From: Chryseobacterium takakiae
GTDB lineage: Bacteria; Bacteroidota; Bacteroidia; Flavobacteriales; Weeksellaceae
Assembly (NCBI RefSeq): GCF_900129385.1
Contig: NZ_FQVO01000022.1
Span: forward strand, 1-35,229
Reading direction: 5' to 3'
Length of the DNA stretch: 35,229 nucleotides
The position numbers and the translations under genes were made by a program. Of the stretch, positions 15,324 to 24,138 are shown piece after piece (position 1 is the first letter of the stretch; each line of letters begins with the position of its first letter). The notes under the pieces are model-generated. The model did no database searches. It was given only the letters and a program-made list of their open reading frames with translations, and was not told the DNA's origin.

Positions 15324-16328
15324 TTGAATCCTACCATTTCCATAGTTGTTGCTATTTTTAACCGTAAAGATGAGCTTTTTGAGCTCCTCACTTCTCTTAC
15401 TTCCCAGACTGATAAAGACTTTGAAATAATCATTGTTGATGACGGCTCATTGATTGATTTGCGTCCGGTGATCCAAAATTTCGAGGGATTTTTAGCAATA
15501 AAATACTTCAGGAAAGATAATTCCGGTCCGGGTCTTTCAAGAAATTACGGAGCGAGAAGGGCAGCGAATGAATGGCTGGTTTTTGTAGACAGCGATGTCA
15601 TTGTAGAAAAAGATTATATCGAAAATATCAAAAAAGATATTGTTGAAATTCCGTGTGATGCATTCGGAGGAGCCGATAAGGCGCATAAAGGTTTTAACCT
15701 GATGCAAAAGGCAATTTCCTATTCTATGACTTCCGTTTTTACCACCGGCGGAATCAGGGGAAATAAAAAAGCGGTATCGAAGTTTCAGCCGAGAAGCTTT
15801 AATATGGGGGTAAAAAAAGAAGTTTTTGAAAAAGTAGGCGGTTTCTCTGAAATGCGGATAGGAGAGGACCCGGATCTTTCCATGACGCTTTGGGAAAAGG
15901 GATATACCACTGCTTTTTTTGATGATATTGCGGTGTACCATAAGAGAAGGGTAGATTTCGGGAAATTCTCAAAACAGGTGTATCAATTCGGATGTGCCAG
16001 ACCTATTTTAAATCAAAGGCATCCGAATTACGTGAAAATATCCTTTGCTTTTCCCACGTTGTTTTTATTAGGCTACGTTATGGGCTTTCTGGAGTATTTT
16101 ATTATGGGAAAAGGAATCATTCTTGCCTTTTACGGATTGTATACTTTTATGGTTCTTTTTCATGCTTTATGGGTGACTAAGAATATCAGCATTGCCGGGA
16201 TGGCGGTTATCTCTACATATATCCAGATGTTTTCTTACGGTTACGGATTTTTAAAATCATGGATTCTGTTGAATGTTTTCAGGATGAAACCGGAAGAGGC
16301 TTTCCCGAAACATTTTCATAAAATGTAG
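15324..16328 (+). CDS. family 2 glycosyltransferase
   Basis: A 334-residue GT2 enzyme with GT-A fold. TISIVVAIFNRKDELFELL opens the nucleotide-sugar domain; IIIVDDGS (D39, D40), FVDSDV (D89, D91, the metal-binding DXD) and GEDPDLS (E181, D182, acid/base region) are the active-site motifs. Hydrophobic segments at about 235-300 suggest attachment to the inner membrane with a cytoplasmic catalytic domain. The acceptor is unknown; a cell-envelope glycan or lipid is likely. The start is TTG at 15324: an in-frame TGA lies at 15294-15296 and no ATG occurs between, while the promoter box ends at 15309. It is monocistronic, with a shared terminator downstream. Confidence 0.88.
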   Translation: MNPTISIVVAIFNRKDELFELLTSLTSQTDKDFEIIIVDDGSLIDLRPVIQNFEGFLAIKYFRKDNSGPGLSRNYGARRAANEWLVFVDSDVIVEKDYIENIKKDIVEIPCDAFGGADKAHKGFNLMQKAISYSMTSVFTTGGIRGNKKAVSKFQPRSFNMGVKKEVFEKVGGFSEMRIGEDPDLSMTLWEKGYTTAFFDDIAVYHKRRVDFGKFSKQVYQFGCARPILNQRHPNYVKISFAFPTLFLLGYVMGFLEYFIMGKGIILAFYGLYTFMVLFHALWVTKNISIAGMAVISTYIQMFSYGYGFLKSWILLNVFRMKPEEAFPKHFHKM

Positions 16329-16372
16329 TAAGGCTCAGAGCAAATTTTAACATTAAAAAATTAAGTTTTAAT

Positions 16373-16409
16373 GTAAAAAATAAAAGCTGTCGTTTAAACA
16401 ACAGCTTTT
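16373..16409. terminator. terminator between convergent genes
   Basis: Perfect 9-bp stem (16382-16390 with 16401-16409). The minus strand continues in TTTTATTTTTT, so it best serves the PLP-enzyme gene; on the plus strand a short T-run may also stop the glycosyltransferase transcript. Confidence 0.75.
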
Positions 16410-16418
16410 AAAATGAAA

Positions 16419-17645
16419 TTAAGATATGGATATGGTTTCATGGTTGAGAACGCCTGTTTTGATCATGCATTCCCGCATCTTTTCGTAGGTTCTTTCGATA
16501 TCATGATCGAGGCCGATGGAAAAACGGATCAGACCGTCTGAGATTCCCATTTCAGCCCGCTCTTCTTCCGGGATTTCCGAAGACGTTGAACTTCCTGAGC
16601 AGGAGAATAAGGTTTTATAGAAGCCCAGGCTTACTGCGAGATATCCCAGATTTTCCCGTTGCATCATTTCCATCAGTTCGTTCGCTTTTTCGGTAGTTCC
16701 TGCATCCACCGTTAGCAGTCCTCCAAAACCGTATTCTTCATGCATCATGCTTTTCATCAGTTCATGGTTTTTGTGGGATTTCAATCCCGGATAAGAAACT
16801 TTCAGTCCGTCATTTTCAAATCGTTCAGCAAGATACATGGCATTGTGGCTGTGCTGTTTCATTCTGATGTGAAGTGTTCTGAGATTTTTTAGAATGCTTG
16901 CAGAGCGCAGGCTGTCCATGGTTGGTCCCAGAAGCATGCATGCTCCGGTATTTACATTCTTGGTGTCATTAATGAATTCCTGTGTTCCGCAGTAAACCCC
17001 ACCAACGGTATCGCTGCTCCCGTTAATGAATTTTGTCAGGGAATGGATTACAATATCTGCTCCCAATAAAGAAGGTGAGATAGAAAGTGGTGAAAAAGTA
17101 TTATCAACAATCAGTTTCAAATTGTGTTTTTTACAGATTTCAGATAATTTTTTCAGGTCTGCAACCTCAAGAAGCGGATTGCTCACACTTTCGCAATATA
17201 TCATTTTTGTGTTAGGCTGGATGGCATTTTCGATTGCATCAAAATTATTGATGTCTACGAATGTGGTTTCAATATTAAATGGGGGAAGAAAATTTTTCAT
17301 GAAAGCATAGGTTCCTCCGTAAATGGTTCTGCTGGAAATAATATGGTCTCCGCTTTTGCATACTTGAAGCAGTACGGAAGTAATAGCTCCCATTCCTGAA
17401 GCCGTAACGTTGGCCGCTTCGGTATTTTCCATTTTCGCAAGAGCCTGGGAAAGATACAGATTCATAGGAGAAGAATGTCTTGAGTACAGATAACAGCCTT
17501 CAGCATTTCCTTCAAAAGTATCAAACATTGTTTTTGCAGAAAGGAAGGTGTAGGTAGAACTGTCTGAAATGGATGGATTCACCCCGCCAAATTCGCCAAA
17601 ATACTGTAAATCCTGAATTTCATTTGCCGCATTAAAATTTTTCAT
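16419..17645 (-). CDS. Cys/Met metabolism PLP-dependent enzyme (methionine gamma-lyase-like)
   Basis: A 408-residue fold-type I PLP enzyme of the trans-sulfuration family, cytoplasmic. PLP lysine is K205 in HSLTKFINGSSDT; D181 in VDNTFSPL contacts the pyridine N; LYSR (Y54, R56) binds the phosphate of the neighbouring subunit; Y109 in IYGGTY is the catalytic tyrosine. The family includes methionine gamma-lyase, cystathionine gamma-synthase and lyases. At the position of the methionine gamma-lyase cysteine (YGCT) this protein has Gly, and the usual NPT after the YSR block is SPM, so the exact reaction is open. A divergent Lrp/AsnC regulator 157 bases away suggests amino-acid-dependent control of sulfur amino-acid breakdown. 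Confidence 0.85.
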   Translation of the reverse strand: MKNFNAANEIQDLQYFGEFGGVNPSISDSSTYTFLSAKTMFDTFEGNAEGCYLYSRHSSPMNLYLSQALAKMENTEAANVTASGMGAITSVLLQVCKSGDHIISSRTIYGGTYAFMKNFLPPFNIETTFVDINNFDAIENAIQPNTKMIYCESVSNPLLEVADLKKLSEICKKHNLKLIVDNTFSPLSISPSLLGADIVIHSLTKFINGSSDTVGGVYCGTQEFINDTKNVNTGACMLLGPTMDSLRSASILKNLRTLHIRMKQHSHNAMYLAERFENDGLKVSYPGLKSHKNHELMKSMMHEEYGFGGLLTVDAGTTEKANELMEMMQRENLGYLAVSLGFYKTLFSCSGSSTSSEIPEEERAEMGISDGLIRFSIGLDHDIERTYEKMRECMIKTGVLNHETISIS

Positions 17646-17742
17646 AACTAACTAATTTTTTTTCTATTGCTAAAATGAAAGTATTCCTTCTTTTTTACAA
17701 GCTGTAATTTATTTTATAGAATATAAATCTATTGAATATTAT

Positions 17743-17771
17743 TTTGATAGAAATAAAGTTTATTATATTTG
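17743..17771 (+). promoter_or_regulatory. promoter of the Lrp/AsnC regulator
   Basis: TTTG at 17743-17746, a 17-base spacer, then TATATTTG at 17764-17771. It lies in the 157-base divergent region and is likely near the regulator's own binding sites. Confidence 0.6.
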
Positions 17772-17802
17772 AAAAATGTAAACTTTTAACAAAAAATTAT
17801 CT

Positions 17803-18261
17803 ATGGCCCTGGATGATACTGATAAAAAACTACTCCTTTTTTTACAGCAAGATTCTAAACAGACAACGAAAGAGCTGTCTTACAAGCTGGGCTTGTCTGT
17901 AACTGCTGTTTACGAACGCATTAGAAAACTGGAAAATACGGGAGTTATTTCCAGATATGTCGCTATTCTCAACCGCCATAAAATCGATCGCGACTTTATT
18001 GTTTTGTGTCATGTAAAATTAACACAGCATAAAAAAGAATATGTATTGCAGTTCGAAAAGGAAATTATGAACCTTGATGAAGTGTCAGAATGTTTCCATG
18101 TAAGCGGGGATTATGATTATATCCTGAAAATTGCCGTAAAGGATATGGAAGATTACCGGAATTTTATGCTTTCCAAACTTACCACGTTACAGCATATTGC
18201 CAGTACCCACAGTTCATTTATGATCTCCGAAGTAAAAAATACGACGGCGATTGTGTTGTGA
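17803..18261 (+). CDS. Lrp/AsnC family transcriptional regulator
   Basis: A 152-residue feast/famine regulator. An N-terminal winged helix-turn-helix (about 6-50) contains TTKELSYKLGLSVTAVYERI, then RKLENTGVISRYVAILNR; the C-terminal RAM/AsnC ligand domain (about 65-145) contains ECFHVSGDYDYILKI, the usual effector-binding and oligomer loop. Such proteins bind DNA as dimers to octamers and respond to amino acids. Being divergent from the Cys/Met PLP enzyme, it probably controls that gene and itself, with methionine or a related amino acid as ligand (inference). ATG 17803 fits the family length and the upstream promoter. Confidence 0.92.
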   Translation: MALDDTDKKLLLFLQQDSKQTTKELSYKLGLSVTAVYERIRKLENTGVISRYVAILNRHKIDRDFIVLCHVKLTQHKKEYVLQFEKEIMNLDEVSECFHVSGDYDYILKIAVKDMEDYRNFMLSKLTTLQHIASTHSSFMISEVKNTTAIVL

Positions 18262-18358
18262 ATATATTATCTGAAGCTTTTTGACTCCGTCGGATTGCAT
18301 TTATTTCATTATTTTAAGGAGCAATTTGATTGCATCGAAAAGCAATATTATTTTTTTT

Positions 18359-18475
18359 GAAGCTTTTTCCTGCTTTCCGCACTCGCTATTTTCCAGATTT
18401 CGGGGCGGCGGCGAAGCCGCCGCCCCGAAATCTGGAAAATGAGCTCAAACAATTGCTTCAATCAGGGCTAGGCCG
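18359..18475. ncRNA. structured intergenic element with perfect 25-bp GC-rich palindrome
   Basis: Arms 18388-18412 and 18416-18440 are perfectly complementary (25 bp) around loop GAA; the inner part is almost pure G+C in an AT-rich genome. Flanks are also patterned: GAAGC (18359-18363) can pair with GCTTC (18455-18459) and CCTG (18369-18372) with CAGG (18463-18466), in an order that would form a pseudoknot around the hairpin. The flanks, such as TTTTTCCTGCTTTCCGC and ATCAGGGCTAGG, recall a family dispersed in flavobacterial genomes (by recall). It lies between convergent genes and could also terminate both. Whether it is transcribed, and from which strand, is unknown. Confidence 0.55.
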
Positions 18476-18504
18476 CAGTCTTTTATCTCAATAGAAATTT
18501 TAGA

Positions 18505-19536
18505 TTACACCAGGACGCCATTTTTAGAAGCGATAGGATCCGGAAGTTCGGTGTCACCAGTCATTTGCAGCAGATCAATTTCTATCGTTCTGCAGATGGA
18601 TAACATAGGAATATCAAACATCAGTCCTTCAAAAGGGTTTTCAGAATAATCGCCCACCAGCTCCATAATGATGTAAATCCATCCAATTGTAATGCAAAAA
18701 GGTATGGATGCCCAGATTCCCCAGTCTCCCAGCTTGGCAAATTCGCTTACCAGACCCAGCGGAAGCAGCATGATAAAAATAACATTAAATACAAATGCCG
18801 TGCTGGCAAACTGTCTTGGCAAAGGAAATTTTTTGATTCGTTCCGCTTGTCCCTGTAAGGTATAAAATTCATTCAGGCAGTCCTGCAGCTGCATATGATT
18901 AAATCCTGAAATAATGTCCATGTTCTTTAATTCATTGATGTCTTTCGATTGCTGTGCAATAAGATAAGTCGCAAAATTCTTATAGTCAGACTGCAGCGCA
19001 GATTCCTCTTCTGATAAATATTTATTAAGGAATATCGGAGTTCTTCCATAATCGGGAAATCCTGCCTTAATTAACCGATTGCGTTTCTGATCTACGTTTT
19101 TAAGCTGATCTTCTTCCACTTTGATATGCTCCCATTCCGTAGGAATCAAAAGTTGTTCACGCAATTGATAAAGCCAGGCAATGTGTCGATACACTATTTT
19201 TTTCCGGCGGTCTTCAAGATCAAACTTTCCGATTTCTTCATTTCCGGTATCAAAAGCAGAAACCATAGACCCAAGCATCCGGCTGGAATTTACGATTCCG
19301 CCCCAGATTTTTCTGGCTTCCCACAATCTGTCGTAGGCCTGGTTGTTTTTAAAACCCACGAGAAAAGCTTCTGCTGTACCGATCAATGCTACGGGAACCC
19401 ATGGGATGATCATCCAATGCCAGTTAAAAAAATGGAAAAGAATGGCAATCAAAGTACACCAGATAGAAATCAGGATCAGATGAAATCCGGATAAATTGAG
19501 AACCTGCCTGTAATTGACATATTTTGTTGTGATCAT
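18505..19536 (-). CDS. bestrophin family (UPF0187) ion channel protein
   Basis: A 343-residue inner-membrane protein of the bestrophin family. The signature FKNNQAYDRLWEARKIWG (about 62-79) and the late GDYSENPFEGLMFDIPM (about 302-318) are diagnostic; hydrophobic segments lie near 18-38, 41-60, 245-265 and 275-295. Animal bestrophins are Ca-activated chloride channels; the studied bacterial homologue from Klebsiella is a pentameric cation-selective channel. Ion selectivity here is unknown. Length is usual for bacterial members. ATG 19536 is the first Met, and the N-terminus MITTKYVNYRQVL is typical. The E1 gene upstream on the same strand ends 99 bases before it, with a terminator between, so it has its own promoter. 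Confidence 0.88.
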   Translation of the reverse strand: MITTKYVNYRQVLNLSGFHLILISIWCTLIAILFHFFNWHWMIIPWVPVALIGTAEAFLVGFKNNQAYDRLWEARKIWGGIVNSSRMLGSMVSAFDTGNEEIGKFDLEDRRKKIVYRHIAWLYQLREQLLIPTEWEHIKVEEDQLKNVDQKRNRLIKAGFPDYGRTPIFLNKYLSEEESALQSDYKNFATYLIAQQSKDINELKNMDIISGFNHMQLQDCLNEFYTLQGQAERIKKFPLPRQFASTAFVFNVIFIMLLPLGLVSEFAKLGDWGIWASIPFCITIGWIYIIMELVGDYSENPFEGLMFDIPMLSICRTIEIDLLQMTGDTELPDPIASKNGVLV

Positions 19537-19584
19537 AAATGATATGCTTTTTTCTAAAGATTATTCAAAGTAACAAAAAGCATA

Positions 19585-19615
19585 CAAAAGAGCCCCTAAA
19601 AAATTTTAGAGGCTC
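19585..19615 (-). terminator. terminator of the E1 dehydrogenase gene
   Basis: Minus strand: an 11-12 bp stem GAGCC(T)CTAAAA/TTTTAG(G)GGCTC followed by TTTTG. It lies between the E1 stop and the bestrophin gene. Confidence 0.85.
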
Positions 19616-19635
19616 AATTTTATTTTTATTGTAAA

Positions 19636-21708
19636 CTAATATTTCAGCATTTCTTCAATTTTGGTGCTTAGCTTTTCAGCATTTGGCAACATTTCCTTTT
19701 CCAGCACAAGGTTGATTGGAACTGCCGGGACATCAAGTGATCCCATCGTTTCCACCGGAGCATCAAGATACTTGAAACAGTTTTTGGAAATTCTGTGTGC
19801 AAAAGCTTCCGCAAAAGAGTTGTTAAGCTGCTCTTCCGTTAAAACAATACATTTTCCGTGAGCCTTCACTCTTTCAAAAACAAGCTCTTCATCAAGAGGA
19901 ATCAATGTTCTTAAATCGATAACTTCTACTTTTCCGCTGAATTTTTTTGCAGCTTCTTTAGCCCAGTAAACACCCATTCCGTAAGTAACGACCAGTAATG
20001 TCCGGCCTTTCTCAGTTTCGTCTTTATCGGCTTCAATGATTACTTTTCCTTTGCCGAATGGTAAGATATAATCTTCTGCGGGTTCTATGGTTTTTGCATC
20101 TTCTGTTCCCGGAACTTTACTCCAGTAAAGACCTTTATGCTCCAGCATGATGACCGGATTGGGGTCGTAATAGGCTGCTTTTAGCAAACCTTTAAAATCT
20201 GCAGCATTGCTTGGATACGCGATTTTTATTCCTTTGATGTTGGCAAGAATACTTTCCACACTTCCGCTGTGATAAGGACCGCCGCCACCGTAAGCGCCAA
20301 TCGGTACACGAATGATATTGCTGACCGGGAATTTCCCCTGGCTTAAATAATTCGACTTTGAAATTTCCGTGATCAACTGGTTGATTCCCGGATAAATATA
20401 ATCGGCAAACTGAACTTCAACGATCGGTTTCAGGCCAACCGCACTCATTCCGGTTGTGGAACCGATGATATAAGCTTCCTGAATAGCGGTATTGAAAACC
20501 CTTTTACTCCCGAATTTTTTTCCTAATGTTACCGTTTCACGGAAAACACCACCGATTCTTTCTCCAACATCCTGTCCGTACAATAAAGCTTCCGGATGTT
20601 TCCACATCAGTTCCTGAATAGCATGAATGGCAGCATCTACCATGACAATCTTTTCACCACCTTCAGGCTCGCGTGTTCCTGTTTCTTCCGTAACCGGAGT
20701 CGGTGCGAAAACATGTTGCATTACCGTTTCTGGTTTCGGATCTTCGGCATTTTTTGCTCTTTCGAAGGCTTCTTCTGCTTCAAGACGGGCTTTTTTGGTA
20801 ATTTGCTTTAATAATTCTTCATCAACACCGGAATCCAGCAACTGGTTTCTGAGGATTTCTCCCGGGTCTTTAGCTCTGTGTTTTGCCAGATCTTCTTCAT
20901 CTCTGTAAAACTCTCTTCGTACTCCGGAAGTATGGTGGCCGATAAGAACGGTTTTTGCGCAAACTACTACCGGTTTTCTCTCTGTACGTACAAAATCAAC
21001 CGCTTTTTTCATGACTTCGAAACTTTCGATAAAGTCGGTTCCGTCCACTCTCATTCTGCTTAGTCCGGTAAACCCGGCTACAAAATCGTAAGCATCACAG
21101 GTTCTTGCTTCATCTTTGGTTACGGAAATTCCCCATTCATTATCCTGAACCAGGAAAATAATAGGAAGCTGGTGCAATGCCGAAAACTGAAGTGCTTCAC
21201 TCACTTCACCTTCCGTTACGGAATTGTCTCCGAGGCTGCATACAACAACAGGATTATTTTCAAACTGCTGCAGATTAAAGTCCTGAATATATTTTATACC
21301 CTGTGCCACGCCCGCTGTGGGAATGGTCTGCATTCCGGTTGCAGAACTCTGATGAATGATTTTAGGCTTGTTTTCATCTCTGCTTGAAGGATGAGAATAA
21401 TAAGACCTTCCTCCCGAAAAAGGATCTTCGGCTTTAGCCAGCAATTGCAGCATCAGCTCATAGGGTTCGAAACCGATTCCTAAAAGAATGCTTTCGTCTC
21501 TGTAATAAGGAGATACCCAGTCTTCTTTTTTTAGCTGATAAGCAGTAGCCAGTTGGATCGCTTCATGACCTCTTGATGTGCTATGAACATATTTGGTAAC
21601 ATTTCTGTTTTCTTCGTAAATGTCTGCCATTGCTTTGGCAAGCATCATATGATTATATGCTTTTAGCAGAATCTCCTGTGAAACTTTCTCGTGAAGTGTA
21701 TTTTCCAT
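19636..21708 (-). CDS. 2-oxoacid dehydrogenase E1, fused alpha and beta subunits
   Basis: A 690-residue thiamine-diphosphate enzyme that decarboxylates a 2-oxoacid and passes the acyl group to the lipoyl E2. The first half (about 1-340) is E1-alpha: TSRGHEAIQLA, the TPP motif GDNSVTEGEVSEAL (about 160) and QDNEWGIS; GDN replaces the usual GDG. The second half (about 355-690) is E1-beta: FNTAIQEAYIIGSTTGMSA, EVQFADYIYPGINQL, PIGAYGGGGPYHSGSVE. Fused E1 of this size is common in Bacteroidetes and most often assigned to branched-chain 2-oxoacids (2-oxoisovalerate), though pyruvate is possible. E2 and E3 genes are not here. ATG 21708 is preferred over TTG 21735, which lies beyond the promoter box at 21715-21722; the mRNA is thus almost leaderless. 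Confidence 0.9.
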   Translation of the reverse strand: MENTLHEKVSQEILLKAYNHMMLAKAMADIYEENRNVTKYVHSTSRGHEAIQLATAYQLKKEDWVSPYYRDESILLGIGFEPYELMLQLLAKAEDPFSGGRSYYSHPSSRDENKPKIIHQSSATGMQTIPTAGVAQGIKYIQDFNLQQFENNPVVVCSLGDNSVTEGEVSEALQFSALHQLPIIFLVQDNEWGISVTKDEARTCDAYDFVAGFTGLSRMRVDGTDFIESFEVMKKAVDFVRTERKPVVVCAKTVLIGHHTSGVRREFYRDEEDLAKHRAKDPGEILRNQLLDSGVDEELLKQITKKARLEAEEAFERAKNAEDPKPETVMQHVFAPTPVTEETGTREPEGGEKIVMVDAAIHAIQELMWKHPEALLYGQDVGERIGGVFRETVTLGKKFGSKRVFNTAIQEAYIIGSTTGMSAVGLKPIVEVQFADYIYPGINQLITEISKSNYLSQGKFPVSNIIRVPIGAYGGGGPYHSGSVESILANIKGIKIAYPSNAADFKGLLKAAYYDPNPVIMLEHKGLYWSKVPGTEDAKTIEPAEDYILPFGKGKVIIEADKDETEKGRTLLVVTYGMGVYWAKEAAKKFSGKVEVIDLRTLIPLDEELVFERVKAHGKCIVLTEEQLNNSFAEAFAHRISKNCFKYLDAPVETMGSLDVPAVPINLVLEKEMLPNAEKLSTKIEEMLKY

Positions 21709-21714
21709 AGAAAG

Positions 21715-21722
21715 CAAAGATA
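21715..21722 (-). promoter_or_regulatory. -7 promoter box of the E1 gene
   Basis: Minus-strand TATCTTTG (TAnnTTTG) ends 7 bases before ATG 21708, so the transcript start is at or next to the start codon. A possible -33 TTG lies inside the upstream terminator hairpin (21744-21746). Confidence 0.6.
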
Positions 21723-21724
21723 AA

Positions 21725-21757
21725 CAAAAAAACAAAACACTAACAAGTGTTAGTGTT
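21725..21757 (-). terminator. terminator of the protease gene
   Basis: Perfect 10-bp stem (21736-21745 with 21748-21757) with a T-run (TTGTTTTTTTG) on the minus strand. It overlaps the promoter of the next gene. Confidence 0.85.
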
Positions 21758-21789
21758 CTGAGCGTTTTAAATGTAAAAATAATAATATG

Positions 21790-23892
21790 TTATTCTTTAA
21801 TTACTTTTTTAGAAACATTATTTTTGTCTGTTTTAACTTCTATAATGTATATTCCTTTAATGTAAGGAGTAAGGTCAATAGTTTCTTCCTCACTTTTTAA
21901 AGTTCCGGTCTGAAGTTTTTTTCCGGAAAGATCATAAAGATTATAAACAGATTTTCCAGGTGCTTTTAATACTTTTACAAAATCTTTTGTAAGAGTCGGT
22001 GCGATTACCATTCCATCATCTTTTACAAGATCATTAGTTGATAATGAAGATTGTGTTTGCCCGGTTACTATAATAGAATAGTTTTGTGGTGCCGGACTTC
22101 CGGAATCGCTAACTAATGTACCCTTATTGGTGATTTCAATTCTGTAACTTCTGCCTGCAACCGGATTGTCTATGACTACCTGTTCCACATTATCAACTGT
22201 ATTGTCTGCTTTCGTTGCAGGAGTTAAAGGGCTGTTGGGGTTTAGCTTCCAGGGATAATATACGGTATTTGTAGTAAGATCTACGATTCTCAGGTCCAGA
22301 TCATTAATTAATTTTGATGATCTGTTGTTGTAAACATCAGACACAAACTGATAATTGGGCTCATACTGAGGATCTATCCAGCTAATGGTGGCTTTTAGTG
22401 GCTCACTTCCGCTCGCAATTATAGTTTTGCTGTTTTTAACACCGCTATTTAAAGTTTCATTGTTAAAAATTACGGTATTGTTGGCTTTTCCTACCAGTAT
22501 TTCTGCTCCTTTTTTAGCATTAATAAAACCCCATCCGAACCATGGGTCCGGTCCTATATTTCCAGCTTCTGAAGCGGAATGAACCGTCAATACTTTTGCT
22601 GAAGCAGCATCAAGTAATGCATTATTGAACAGTTGTTTGTAGATTTGAGTCCATAACCCTATGATTCCTGTAACAACAGGTGCTGAGAAAGAAGTTCCGC
22701 TTCCTCCTGCCCAAAGCGAACTTCCTGAAGCTGAGGTAGCAGCATATAAAACATCCGTTCCAACGGTGGAGATATCCGGTTTTATTCCACCGTCATCTCT
22801 GGGACCGGCGCTGCTATAGTCAGAGTGTACCACATCGGATGGATTGGTGTATCGAAAATTATTGGTGGTGATAATATCTGTAGCTCCCACAACAATAATA
22901 TTTTTTGCCAATGATCCGGGGCCTATACAGTCATAGCCCTGAGAACAATTATTCGGTGGCGGAATGTCGTTGCTCCCAAATGCGGTTTGCCCGCTCGAAG
23001 TGCTGTAATATTTAGGAATTGTTGAGGAACCGCCATTCGGGCCCATACCGAATGAATTACCGGCAGATTTTACAATAATGAAAGAAGGGTTATTGTAAAC
23101 CAGGGCATCATAATTGTAATCATTTTCATCATAAGTCCCCTGAAAGTCATAAAATGTATTTCCGCTTTTAGAGCCGTTATAAACATAGTATAAATTTCCA
23201 TTACTGTCGTAATCTTCGTCCCAACCAGCATTAATACCATAAGAATGGTTAGAAATATTAGGGGACGCAGTAATTATTTTTTCAAAAACATTACTGCTGG
23301 AACTGTTACCGGGCAAAGTAGTCGTTGCGAACATATAGCTGTCCATGGTAGAATTAACAGCAACCCCTTTTGTATTTCCTACCACACCGCTGCTGTTAGA
23401 TAAAGTAACACTTTTTCCTCCGATAAAGCTTCCTACGCCGGTAGAATGATCAGAATAAATCTGGGAGCTTGCCTCCTTATTGGTTATTCTTCCGGTTGCA
23501 TTGTTGAAAGCGGTATGCGCTCCGTAAATTCTTCCGCCGTCAAAAATGGTATATTTGATATTCTCACCATTGAAAGCTCCTGCCAATCCTGTTACGTTGC
23601 CGGCTGTATTCAATTGGTCAGAATTGGAATTGGAAAGTTGCCTGGTATCATGTTCCTCCAAAAAGTAGGGTACACCGAAATGAAAGCCTGCAAGCACCGA
23701 TTTCAGGGAATCTATTTTCTTCTTAGTGACTGCGTCCGGATTTTTTCCGTAAACGCTTTCCGCATAGATGTCAAACTTTTTCTCATTCTGAATTTTCTGC
23801 TGTTCAAATTCTCTTCTTAAAACTTCATTATTTTTCTGTGAATACACCAATACACCAAATAATGTACTTAATACAATTAGATTTTTCCTCAT
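21790..23892 (-). CDS. S8 family (subtilisin-like) serine protease with T9SS sorting domain
   Basis: A 700-residue exported protease. Signal peptide about 1-18 (LIVLSTLFGVLVYSQ), a charged pro-region (about 20-80), then the peptidase domain with catalytic D118 (TIFDGG), H149 (SDHSTGVG) and S401 (GTSFSAP); N279 (SAGN) is the oxyanion residue. DGG and HSTG are minor variants of the usual D-[ST]-G and HGT. Two cysteines (NNCSQGYDC) may form a disulfide. A beta-rich domain (about 480-620) precedes a C-terminal T9SS type A sorting domain (about 625-700) ending in VSKKVIKE. It is thus likely carried across the outer membrane and released or anchored, for protein degradation outside the cell. ATG 23892 follows a good -7 box. 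Confidence 0.92.
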   Translation of the reverse strand: MRKNLIVLSTLFGVLVYSQKNNEVLRREFEQQKIQNEKKFDIYAESVYGKNPDAVTKKKIDSLKSVLAGFHFGVPYFLEEHDTRQLSNSNSDQLNTAGNVTGLAGAFNGENIKYTIFDGGRIYGAHTAFNNATGRITNKEASSQIYSDHSTGVGSFIGGKSVTLSNSSGVVGNTKGVAVNSTMDSYMFATTTLPGNSSSSNVFEKIITASPNISNHSYGINAGWDEDYDSNGNLYYVYNGSKSGNTFYDFQGTYDENDYNYDALVYNNPSFIIVKSAGNSFGMGPNGGSSTIPKYYSTSSGQTAFGSNDIPPPNNCSQGYDCIGPGSLAKNIIVVGATDIITTNNFRYTNPSDVVHSDYSSAGPRDDGGIKPDISTVGTDVLYAATSASGSSLWAGGSGTSFSAPVVTGIIGLWTQIYKQLFNNALLDAASAKVLTVHSASEAGNIGPDPWFGWGFINAKKGAEILVGKANNTVIFNNETLNSGVKNSKTIIASGSEPLKATISWIDPQYEPNYQFVSDVYNNRSSKLINDLDLRIVDLTTNTVYYPWKLNPNSPLTPATKADNTVDNVEQVVIDNPVAGRSYRIEITNKGTLVSDSGSPAPQNYSIIVTGQTQSSLSTNDLVKDDGMVIAPTLTKDFVKVLKAPGKSVYNLYDLSGKKLQTGTLKSEEETIDLTPYIKGIYIIEVKTDKNNVSKKVIKE

Positions 23893-23921
23893 GCCGCTAG
23901 TGATTATATAAATATCTCCAA

Positions 23922-23929
23922 CAAAATTA
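23922..23929 (-). promoter_or_regulatory. -7 promoter box of the protease gene
   Basis: Minus-strand TAATTTTG (TAnnTTTG) lies 29 bases before ATG 23892. No consensus TTG found at -33. Confidence 0.5.
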
Positions 23930-24138
23930 GATAAGATTCATGATTTTTTATTGATTGTTGATCATGGCATAATGAATATTAATTGAATTTTAATTTTTCT
24001 TAAATTTTTAATAAGGTAAAACATAGTGTTTTATTTTAGTAAAAGCTGATGAACATATAATAGGCTTAAAAATTTACTTTAAACCAAAAAATGAAGTAAC
24101 TTTACATTCTCTTTTTAAATAAAAAGCTAGAAAATTAC

